DNA from: Calothrix sp. PCC 7103 | Lineage (GTDB): Bacteria; Cyanobacteriota; Cyanobacteriia; Cyanobacteriales; Nostocaceae | Direction: 5' to 3' | Assembly (NCBI RefSeq): GCF_000331305.1 | Contig: NZ_KB217478.1 | Coordinates: 7,466,317 to 7,530,316, forward strand | DNA: 64,000 bases | Shown: positions 28,317 to 36,886 of the stretch, piece by piece | How positions within the stretch are numbered: the first letter of the stretch is position 1 | Layout: each line of letters begins with the position of its first letter | The notes under the pieces: model-generated | What the model was told of the DNA's origin: nothing | The model's input: only the letters and a program-made list of their open reading frames with translations | Database searches by the model: none | Translations under genes and position numbers: made by a program

Positions 28317-29687
28317 TTATGCTTTGCCAATTATAGATTGAAACCGTGCGTCATCTCTTATACTAGCAAAGGCAGCTTCACTTTTTGCCTTTCTTGGGCA
28401 TTCGTAGCGGTTAATATTGACGGCTTTTTGTAGAGATTCTAGTGCTAGGTCTTTTTGATTTAATAAAGCTAGACAGCGAGCTTGGTTATAATATAGTTGA
28501 TAATCATATGAGTAATAAGATGGGTGTAGTTTCATTACTTCATTAAAAGATGCTAAGGCTTCTTCTAATTTATTCATATTCATAAATAAAAGACCTAAAC
28601 TATACCAACCGCTGTAATAATCAGGTTTATATTTAATTGTCTGGTGGTAACAATATATAGCGTCTTCATAACGCTGAAGTTTTTCTAATGCTGTACCTTT
28701 ATAATACCAAGCTAAATAATCATCTTGTTTAATATCTGTAATTTGGTTATAAATTTCTATGGCTTCTTCGTAACGTCCTGAGTTGCTCAGTTGATTACCA
28801 AGCGGGCGCCTTTGCAGTACAAAAGCTGTGTTACGACTCGTTTGTGCTTCGTCAATAAGTTCTAATTTGTTAAGGGGATAACTACGATTTTGCCAAGCTA
28901 CAAAATAATCTGGATTTTCTTCGATTGCTTTATCATAAGAAGCTACAGCTTGTTCGTAACAACCCTGCTTTTCTAGAGCAAGACCTCGATTATTCCATGT
29001 ATCGTAATATTGATTAAGTTCTAAAGATTTATCGTAACTGGCAACTGCATCTTGATAACTACCTAAGTCCAGATATATATTTCCTCGCAAATACCATACT
29101 TCGTAGTCGTTAGGCTGAATTTCTAAAGATTTATTAATACTTTCAATCGCTTCTGTATATTTGTGCAAACGCTGTAGAATATTTGCTCTAACTCGCCAAA
29201 GTTCTGCATCGTCGCATACTAATTCTAAAGCTTTGTCATAGCAAGCAACTATTTTTTCGTCATTACCAAGTTGTTCCCATGCATCTGCGGCTTTTCGGTA
29301 ATATACAACAGCTTTTTTGTTGAAGTTTAATAAATATAAAGCTTGTGCGGCTTTTTCACAGTTTTGTGCTGCTTCTTCGTAGCGGTTTAATTCCCAAAGT
29401 AAAGTATCTAACAATTCGTAAGCACAGTCTAAGTCAGGTTTTAGTTCCCATGCTTTACATAGACTGATTATGGCTTCTTCGTACTGTCCTAATTCTTCTA
29501 AAGCTAAACCTCTTTGGTACCAAACGTCATAATTGTTTGGCTGAATTTGTAGTACTTGGTCAAATGCCACTATTGCTGCGTCGTAGTCTTCTGATTCCAT
29601 TAACCCTAAGCCACGATTTAACCAACCCAAATAATGATCTCCGTAGTTTGCGGATTGCTGCTCGTGTTCGTTAGAATTTGACGACAT
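28317..29687 (-). CDS. TPR-repeat protein (456 residues)
   Basis: At least ten tetratricopeptide repeats with regular motifs (DAIVAFDQVLQIQPNNYDVW, AVASYDKSLELNQYYDTWNN). There is no signal peptide. The C-terminus KAKSEAAFASIRDDARFQSI is the end motif of a cyanobacterial and bacterial TPR family and is shared with the next TPR gene. The proteins are probably paralogues from a local duplication. The binding partner is unknown. Confidence 0.87.
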   Translation of the reverse strand: MSSNSNEHEQQSANYGDHYLGWLNRGLGLMESEDYDAAIVAFDQVLQIQPNNYDVWYQRGLALEELGQYEEAIISLCKAWELKPDLDCAYELLDTLLWELNRYEEAAQNCEKAAQALYLLNFNKKAVVYYRKAADAWEQLGNDEKIVACYDKALELVCDDAELWRVRANILQRLHKYTEAIESINKSLEIQPNDYEVWYLRGNIYLDLGSYQDAVASYDKSLELNQYYDTWNNRGLALEKQGCYEQAVASYDKAIEENPDYFVAWQNRSYPLNKLELIDEAQTSRNTAFVLQRRPLGNQLSNSGRYEEAIEIYNQITDIKQDDYLAWYYKGTALEKLQRYEDAIYCYHQTIKYKPDYYSGWYSLGLLFMNMNKLEEALASFNEVMKLHPSYYSYDYQLYYNQARCLALLNQKDLALESLQKAVNINRYECPRKAKSEAAFASIRDDARFQSIIGKA

Positions 29688-29794
29688 TGTGTAATATGTT
29701 AGCTTTGACGGTCAATTCCAATTCTAACTAATAGTAGGACAGGCGGGTAATAGTAGGGATTAGGCGCCTGCCCTACGGGTTGGTGGCGCCTATT

Positions 29795-30463
29795 TTAGGG
29801 GTTGATTAACTTCTGAAAACGAGCGTGGTCGCGAATTTCATCAAATTCAGCTTCAGTTTTGGCTAAATGACGATATTGGTTTGGGCTAAGTTTAATTGCT
29901 TGCTGTAAACAGTCAATAGCGAGTTCAACGTCGCCTAGTACTGCATGACAGCAAGCTTTGTTGTACCACGTTGAGTCATCATGTGGCTTAAATTTTAATG
30001 ATTGGTCATAGGATGCTATGGCTGCTTGTAAGTCTCCCATTTCGTACAATAGCCAACCACGACTGTACCAGGTGTTCTCATCATCAGGGTTGAGCTTCAA
30101 TACAATGTCATAGCAAGCAAGCGCATCTTCATAACGTTCTAAGTTTTCTAGTACGTTACCGCGATTGTACCAAGCGAAATCATCCAAATAGTTGATTCGC
30201 AAAGCATTTTCAAAACACGTTAACGCTTCAGAGTAGTCTTCAAGCTTGTCGCAAAGCACTGCACCTAGACCTATCCACGCTTCTTTATAGTTTGATTTGA
30301 TTTTTAATGCTTGTCTATAAGCTTTTACAGCATCTTCATACTGTCCCAAATCATCTAGTGCTTCAGCATGGCAACACCATAATATGTGGTTGTCGGCTTG
30401 CGCTGGCAATACCTTAGTATCATAAGCCAACATATCAAAATGTTCTTCACCAGCATTAAGCAT
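29795..30463 (-). CDS. TPR-repeat protein (222 residues)
   Basis: Five tetratricopeptide repeats (DAVKAYRQALKIKSNYKEAW, DALACYDIVLKLNPDDENTW, AAIASYDQSLKFKPHDDSTW) are followed by the end motif LAKTEAEFDEIRDHARFQKL. It lies 107 bp upstream of the larger TPR gene on the same strand and shares its C-terminal motif. It may be a shortened paralogue. No signal peptide is seen. Confidence 0.85.
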   Translation of the reverse strand: MLNAGEEHFDMLAYDTKVLPAQADNHILWCCHAEALDDLGQYEDAVKAYRQALKIKSNYKEAWIGLGAVLCDKLEDYSEALTCFENALRINYLDDFAWYNRGNVLENLERYEDALACYDIVLKLNPDDENTWYSRGWLLYEMGDLQAAIASYDQSLKFKPHDDSTWYNKACCHAVLGDVELAIDCLQQAIKLSPNQYRHLAKTEAEFDEIRDHARFQKLINP

Positions 30464-31045
30464 AATTCTCGCCCTAGGTTCAAATTTGTTGTTGTTTGAT
30501 AAGTTTTTTCAGCGAAAATACACCTACTTCGACGAGCAGGATTATACATTATTTTTTATGCCTGAAGGCTTATTTTGTCATTTTATAAGCCTTACTTACT
30601 TAAAACCTCGCGTTTTTAAAAATACATTTATACCTAATTACTAACACCTCTCCTTTGAAAGATAAATAACTTCTCTTAGGACTGTTATGGGTATACCCGT
30701 GACTCTTCTATGGGAGTATCGCTTTTTGACTGGCGCTACTTATGCCTGCCAACACAGCTTCGGATAAGTGATTCACATTTGGCACCTTTACGAGATAAAA
30801 GCTCGACGTGACTAATGACAAACTAATATTGTTAACTTCAATTGGCAAAAGAGTACTTCCGGAATTTTTGACTTTTTTTACTGGCAATATAAGCAAACCC
30901 TGATATTATGTTGCCAATGCTGCATCACTGTCTGTATTTTTTTTAACAACTAGCAAATAAGATATGTATGATTAATGACTTTGCATAAATGGGTACCAGT
31001 AAATGGTAATTAATTACAAATATTTTTCTAAATATTTTATAAAGA
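30464..31045. other. Gene-free 580-bp stretch
   Basis: An open frame of 62 codons on the minus strand (30708-30896) has no start context or family resemblance. The sequence GGGTATACCC at 30687-30696 is a perfect palindrome. Otherwise nothing is recognised. The promoter of the 29795-30463 TPR gene should lie at the left edge. Confidence 0.5.
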
Positions 31046-32017
31046 TTAAACACTTAGAGTGTCTCTACATTTTGCAACTGCCGTCTGTAAATGTGGGTTT
31101 AACCAGGCATCAAACTGCGGGTAAATGGGTAATCGTGGTTTAAGGCGCCAGTTTGTAGGTTTTAATATTCGTTCTAAGTCATTTCTTTGTAAATGTGGGT
31201 AATCTGGGTTTACTTCGTCTTTTGGTCCAATTCCACCGAAATCTCTGGCGCCAGCTTCGATACAAGCAATTAACCACTGCGAGTCTTGAACTAAATTGGG
31301 AGGAATTTGGATAGTAATATCAGCAGGCAAAATTTTGCGTGCTTGGGAAATTACATATGGTAGCTGACGGGGATTAAAAGGTGGTGCGTTAAAGCTTTGG
31401 TCTTGTCCAGGACTATGAGGCTGTAAAATAACTTCTTGAATGTGGTGGTAGTCCAAATGAATTTGAGCAATTGCTTCTAATGTATCCCACCAATCTCTTT
31501 CGGTTTCACCAATCCCTAGTAGCAAACCCGTTGTAAAAGGAATTTTTAACTCACCTGCCCATTGTAATTGTTGCAGTCTTTTAGATGGCAGTTTACTTGG
31601 CGCCTGCTTATGGACAGTTTTTAAGAGTTCAGGGGTTAGCTGTTCTAACATTAATCCGATTGAAACGTTGGCTTGCTTAAGCTTCTGCATTTCGTCAAAG
31701 CTCAACGGCCCAGCATTCGTGTGCGGCAAAAACCCCATGCTAAGTGCCAACGAACATAGTTCATATATTCGTGTGAACCAAGCTTGGCGCCGTGCCGACT
31801 GAGGATGAACTTCACCACTGAGTATCAATATTTCGCACACACTTCGAGTATTAATTTGTGCTTTCAATCTTGTAAATATCTTCTCAGCATACCTTAAACT
31901 CATCCAAGGACTTTTGCCTGGTTCTGCACGAAAGTTACAATAACTACATCTATTAAAGCACTCATAAGTAGGAACTATTGTATAAGCAGGACTATAAGTA
32001 ACAACTAAAGAAGACAT
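31046..32017 (-). CDS. cofG: FO synthase subunit 1 (CofG), radical SAM
   Basis: CofG works with CofH to make the deazaflavin FO, the antenna of some photolyases and the precursor of F420. The radical SAM motif is C20-x3-C24-x2-C27 (CFNRCSYCNF). Further family segments are ILSGEVHP, EQLTPELLKTVHKQAPSK, GLLLGIGET, QEVILQPHSPG and DFGGIGPKDEVNPDYP. No cofH is in the window, so the partner must be elsewhere. A short tandem of ACTCCTAACTCATA lies between this gene and the regulator upstream. Confidence 0.95.
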   Translation of the reverse strand: MSSLVVTYSPAYTIVPTYECFNRCSYCNFRAEPGKSPWMSLRYAEKIFTRLKAQINTRSVCEILILSGEVHPQSARRQAWFTRIYELCSLALSMGFLPHTNAGPLSFDEMQKLKQANVSIGLMLEQLTPELLKTVHKQAPSKLPSKRLQQLQWAGELKIPFTTGLLLGIGETERDWWDTLEAIAQIHLDYHHIQEVILQPHSPGQDQSFNAPPFNPRQLPYVISQARKILPADITIQIPPNLVQDSQWLIACIEAGARDFGGIGPKDEVNPDYPHLQRNDLERILKPTNWRLKPRLPIYPQFDAWLNPHLQTAVAKCRDTLSV

Positions 32018-32054
32018 AAAACTCCTAACTCATAACTCCTAACTCATAACTAAT

Positions 32055-32678
32055 TTAAGATTCCAACCACACCATATCATGCTGTTTAGCATAAATACTT
32101 TTAAGATGCTTTTTAACTGTATTGATTGTAATGTAAAGTTGCGCCGCAATTTCCTTATACGAAAGATTCGCTTTACGCAGTAACCAAACTTGAGTCTCAC
32201 GCTCTGTCAAACCATATTTCTTCGCATCTCGTATCGCAATACTCTGATTTGACTCATGGCAATCTTCTAGAGTTACAATCATATATTCGTTCTTGTTATC
32301 ATCCATCTCTAACCAGCGCGCACGGATTCGCACTTTTTTCGAGTTTTTCTCGACCTCAAGTTCCATAAATATATTACTGTCAGGGAAAAGCTCGCGACTT
32401 TCAATTAATGACTCACAAACATTCCAAATTTCTTCAGGGATTATTTGTTCTAAGTATAAACCTGTAAGCTTGTTACATATATTACGTGCATATTCATTTA
32501 CGTGCAGTAATTTCATTTCGGGTGTCAGTATTATTATCCCATCTACAAAACCTTCGATTACAGCTTGCAATAGATATATTTCTTCGCTTTTCCGTATATT
32601 ATTCATCGAATCAGTATCAAAAGTATAACTTTTGGTAGATGCGTTGATATAATTATTTTGCATATTAGATTGAGCCAT
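32055..32678 (-). CDS. PAS-domain LuxR-type transcription regulator
   Basis: Residues about 35-140 form a PAS-like sensor (LQAVIEGFVDGIIILTPEMK, NEYARNICNKLTG). The C-terminal 55 residues form a LuxR-type helix-turn-helix (LTERETQVWLLRKANLSYKE, ITINTVKKHLKSIYAK). No receiver domain is present, so it probably senses a small ligand or redox state directly. It lies 37 bp upstream of cofG on the same strand and may be co-transcribed, and it is divergent from the next gene. Confidence 0.85.
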   Translation of the reverse strand: MAQSNMQNNYINASTKSYTFDTDSMNNIRKSEEIYLLQAVIEGFVDGIIILTPEMKLLHVNEYARNICNKLTGLYLEQIIPEEIWNVCESLIESRELFPDSNIFMELEVEKNSKKVRIRARWLEMDDNKNEYMIVTLEDCHESNQSIAIRDAKKYGLTERETQVWLLRKANLSYKEIAAQLYITINTVKKHLKSIYAKQHDMVWLES

Positions 32679-32806
32679 TGTATACTTCCTTATTAACGAT
32701 TAAGTAGCATTGTCAAATAAGAGTACCTGTAGTCACAATGACGACGCGGTAATGTCTACAACTACCCCGAAAAAAATCAACGTGCATCTAATCTTGCGGA
32801 ATTAAG

Positions 32807-33907
32807 ATGAATTTGGGTGAAGTTTTTAAGTACGGTGTGCAAGGGTTCTTTGCCCTCAAATTAACTTATCTACCAATTCCAATGGATGCTTACAATCTCA
32901 ATGAATACTTTCCAATATCTGAACAGCATAAATATGTTTCCCAACTACAGGGACGAGTCGGTTTGACACGTCGTCGGGCTGAGTACTTTGTCAAGTTATG
33001 GGCATATTTGTTCCTCAAACAGCAGCATGAATTCGACAGGCGCCTAGAATTACCCTTAAAAGAGCTTGATTTACCATCAGGGTTTGTGCAATGTACACAT
33101 CGGGAAGCACAAGAAGTATTTTACGGAGACTCCGACCGAGGTAGCGATAGAGCTGCGGGTATGATGATTGATAAGTTTGTTGGTTTAGGATTAATCGAGA
33201 AGAAATTTGATGGCAACAATATATGTATTCGCGTTAAATCCTTATTACCACCTAATAGCTTAATTGATACTAATACAATTGAATTATTTCCTGATACTTT
33301 CAACCCGCGAGTCGATGCTATACCTGTAGCGACTTTTTTATCACGTTACTACAACTGGATTGATAATAAAAATGTCGTTGTTCCGCAGCGAATAGCCAGA
33401 ATTTTACGTGAATGGGCAGTACTATATCCTGCGTCCATGCGTGTATTGCGGCGCCGTGACACTCAAAACGCCGTAGGATTTTATATTTTGTACCCAGTAG
33501 CCAGAGAATCTGAAGACAACTTTTTCATGTCGCCGCGCAAAAGTCTATATTTAGGTATTGATATTGAAGTAGACCCCATCAAAATGGCGGCGCCTCAAGA
33601 CCCAGACTGTAACGCCATACAAGTGCGAGCATGGCAAATCGATTTTCCTTACAAAAGTAAACATAATATAGAGATGCTACTCATCGACGCTCAAAACACC
33701 TTAATTAAGATGCAAACCGACTATCCCAACATGTGCGACATCTACACAATACCCTTGCATCCCGCAGACCAGCAACTAGGATACGCATTGGGATTTCAGA
33801 ACATCAGTCAAGACCAACAAGCATCACTACACTGGATATACATAGCACTCGACAGATTTTTAGCGCTCAACATCCCCCAACAACTTTCAAATCTCAACTT
33901 CATTTAG
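32807..33907 (+). CDS. Conserved cyanobacterial protein of unknown function (366 residues)
   Basis: No named domain is recognised. The first half has a helical, DNA-binding-like look (RVGLTRRRAEYFVKLWAYLF, with a possible winged helix around DKFVGLGLIEKKFDGNNICI). The second half (about 215-366) alternates strands and helices and could be a GNAT-like fold (AVGFYILYPVARES, QLGYALGFQNISQDQ), but this is inference. An in-frame ATG at residue 26 (MDAYNLNEYFPISEQ) is an alternative start. It is transcribed towards psbA. Confidence 0.75.
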   Translation: MNLGEVFKYGVQGFFALKLTYLPIPMDAYNLNEYFPISEQHKYVSQLQGRVGLTRRRAEYFVKLWAYLFLKQQHEFDRRLELPLKELDLPSGFVQCTHREAQEVFYGDSDRGSDRAAGMMIDKFVGLGLIEKKFDGNNICIRVKSLLPPNSLIDTNTIELFPDTFNPRVDAIPVATFLSRYYNWIDNKNVVVPQRIARILREWAVLYPASMRVLRRRDTQNAVGFYILYPVARESEDNFFMSPRKSLYLGIDIEVDPIKMAAPQDPDCNAIQVRAWQIDFPYKSKHNIEMLLIDAQNTLIKMQTDYPNMCDIYTIPLHPADQQLGYALGFQNISQDQQASLHWIYIALDRFLALNIPQQLSNLNFI

Positions 33908-34140
33908 CCTATACAGTTTTTAATATAAACAGTGAGACAGTGAGCAAACACTTTTATATATGCTTTACATTGCTTAATAATCAACGTAAATTTAAGCTTT
34001 CAGGCGCCTCAAGGGCATCAAAACAAGTATGCCGAAAGTATGATACTTCGCGTAATTACTGAAAAAAATTATAAATTTTTCAGCTAAAATGCTTGTTTGG
34101 CAAGGCTTTCAGCTAAAATATGTATAAATTATTAAGACGC

Positions 34141-35312
<1,172 letters not shown>

Positions 35313-35338
35313 TTCTAGTTGAATAACCAACGCTTAAG

Positions 35339-35364
35339 CGCTCCCTTTAGAGGGGGCGTTTTTT
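35339..35364 (+). terminator. psbA terminator
   Basis: An 8-bp GC-rich stem (CGCTCCCT / AGGGGGCG, one G-T pair, 4-nt loop) is followed by six T residues, 26 bases after the psbA stop. A small palindrome CGCTTAAGCG overlaps its left side. Confidence 0.85.
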
Positions 35365-35532
35365 GCTATTTAATAAAAATATTTTTTAAATTGACCGTTT
35401 AGGTTATACTTGTATTGAATAATTATGTATAGTAAGTATATTTTTTTTTAACTATTAAATTATTCTTAGTGCAAAGCGAATCGGACATAAGTATAATTAC
35501 GGATTTTGATGCACCAATAACTAAGAAAGTTT

Positions 35533-35766
35533 TTAAAATCCAAACAACTTTCTGATTTCCGTTATTGAGCGTCCAATTATTTGAGGTAAGTTTTTTAGCT
35601 CTTGCATTAAGTCTTGAGGAGTAGCACCAAAAACTGATAGTATAACTACAACGACAAGAATCGTAATAGCTGTACTAATAAGTGTTTTTGTTACATTAAG
35701 TAAAGCTTTAAAGATAAAAAAAGCAATAATTAATGCAGCGATTAAAATAATTATGTTGCTTGGCAT
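35533..35766 (-). CDS. Small membrane protein, conserved type
   Basis: A 77-residue protein with two hydrophobic helices (IIILIAALIIAFFIFKAL and ISTAITILVVVVILSVFG) and a polar C-terminal helix (PQDLMQELKNLPQIIGRSIT). It resembles short thylakoid or plasma-membrane proteins of unknown function. It is convergent with psbA and not in an operon. Confidence 0.65.
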   Translation of the reverse strand: MPSNIIILIAALIIAFFIFKALLNVTKTLISTAITILVVVVILSVFGATPQDLMQELKNLPQIIGRSITEIRKLFGF

Positions 35767-36408
35767 AGTTTTACGGCAATTATTAGTTTATCTACAAAGG
35801 TTACATTGTTAACTCAAATATTTCCATAAAATCTTCCTTAATATCACTATTAATACTTGGTATATTACGAAACTGCGTACCAAAAAGACCTTGAGTTTTG
35901 ATTTTAATGTTTTTGTATAATATTGACTAATGGTGTCAACATAATTACGAATTATTCTAGATTTGCAAAATAAACTTGTTCAGGACGGTATTTTTCAAAG
36001 AGTGAAATAAATTGTTCGCGTGTGATAGTTTTTGAGCGAAGCCTTTAATTTTAATTGCTTTTCCTGTTTCTTGAATGTTTGCTGTGTATAAGCATATGCA
36101 AGCGTAATCACGGACATAAATATTTAGTAATTTAATAAAATTAAGTAAAATTACTGCTGCCATAGACTTTACTGTATTATCAAAATAGTAAGTGTCTAAA
36201 GACAAAAGATTATTCATATAAACTTCAGCTTTATTAGCATCGCTAGGTAAAAGGTGTACTCAAAATTTGAATAATCCGAAATATCTAATAAAGTTCAGAA
36301 CTCTGATTGATAGATTTTGGTGAGCTTTATTAACAGTTGAATGATTCCAATAGTTTTTTATTTAGACTATTGCTTCTAAATTAACCAAAAGTATAAAAGG
36401 AGTTGAAA
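35767..36408. other. Gene-poor stretch between two small genes
   Basis: This stretch holds a decayed glycosyltransferase tail (described separately). Next to it on the minus strand lies about 180 bp (36040-36217) of open frame reading DTYYFDNTVKSMAAVILLNF, which I cannot assign. It may be another gene fragment fused by decay to the remnant. The final 100 bp should hold the promoter of the small peptidoglycan-binding gene. Confidence 0.5.
35900..36035 (-). pseudogene. Remnant of a GT39-like glycosyltransferase C-terminus
   Basis: On the minus strand this reads TITREQFISLFEKYRPEQVY then FANLE and a stop. After a one-base shift, RNYVDTISQYYTKTL follows. The segments match, in order, TITREQFLSVFKIYRPEQAL and RNYVDDPISQYYTKTF in the C-terminus of the intact glycosyltransferase at 45583-47103. 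A stop and a frameshift show that it is dead. Only the last 45 or so codons remain. Confidence 0.85.
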
Positions 36409-36639
36409 ATGGGATACGAATACCCAGGCTATCTTCTGCAAAACTATTGCGAAGGTGAAGCTGTATACTACGTACAACAAACTTTGCAAGCATATGGATA
36501 TTCATTAAGTGCTGACGGTATATTTGGTCCGATTACTGAAAATGCTGTCAGAAATTTTCAAGCAGCAAATGGTCTTACTTGTGATGGTATTGTTGGTCCT
36601 AATACTTGGAATACATTAATGTGCCAAGCAGCTTGCTAA
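36409..36639 (+). CDS. Small peptidoglycan-binding-domain protein
   Basis: The 76 residues are almost entirely one PG_binding_1 domain (AVYYVQQTLQAYGYSLSADG, IFGPITENAVRNFQAANGLT, DGIVGPNTWNTL). There is no signal peptide or catalytic domain. Four cysteines (NYCEG, LTCDG, MCQAAC) are unusual for such a short domain. The ATG follows a strong AAAGGAG ribosome binding site; a TTG two codons earlier is less likely. How it reaches the cell wall is unclear. It may bind a glycan inside the cell or be exported by a non-Sec route. Confidence 0.85.
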   Translation: MGYEYPGYLLQNYCEGEAVYYVQQTLQAYGYSLSADGIFGPITENAVRNFQAANGLTCDGIVGPNTWNTLMCQAAC

Positions 36640-36702
36640 ATAATGGGCTTGTTAAAAACCTCTCGCCCAACCCCTCTCAACATCGCAGAGGGTAGTACAT
36701 TT

Positions 36703-36730
36703 CCCCCCTTCCCTTGAAGGAAAGGGGGTT
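36703..36730. terminator. C-run/G-run hairpin after the peptidoglycan-binding gene
   Basis: CCCCCCTTCCCTT pairs with GAAGGAAAGGGGG with one bulge. This is a frequent cyanobacterial intergenic palindrome and probably terminates the upstream gene. The remainder of the gap to the next gene is AT-rich and contains its AAAGGGAG ribosome binding site. Confidence 0.55.
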
Positions 36731-36886
36731 AGCTTTTACGTTTGTTTTTTTCACATAAAGTCAAAAGTTAGACTGATGTTTTTATTGCTTTACTACATGT
36801 AATTTAACGCAAAATATCTATTATTTTTATATTTTTTGTATTTATTTAACCCAAAAAAGTAGGCATATAAAGGGAGTATATAAAAA

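Noticed and set aside
25697-30463. TPR genes as part of a secretion or pilus system
   Set aside because: TPR proteins are too general, and no pilus or secretion gene lies beside them.
30708-30896. 62-codon minus-strand frame
   Set aside because: No start context, no similarity recognised and no neighbours in an operon.
35957-36217. 86-codon minus-strand frame
   Set aside because: Its C-terminal third is an out-of-frame reading of the glycosyltransferase remnant, so the frame as a whole is not a gene. The first part remains unexplained.
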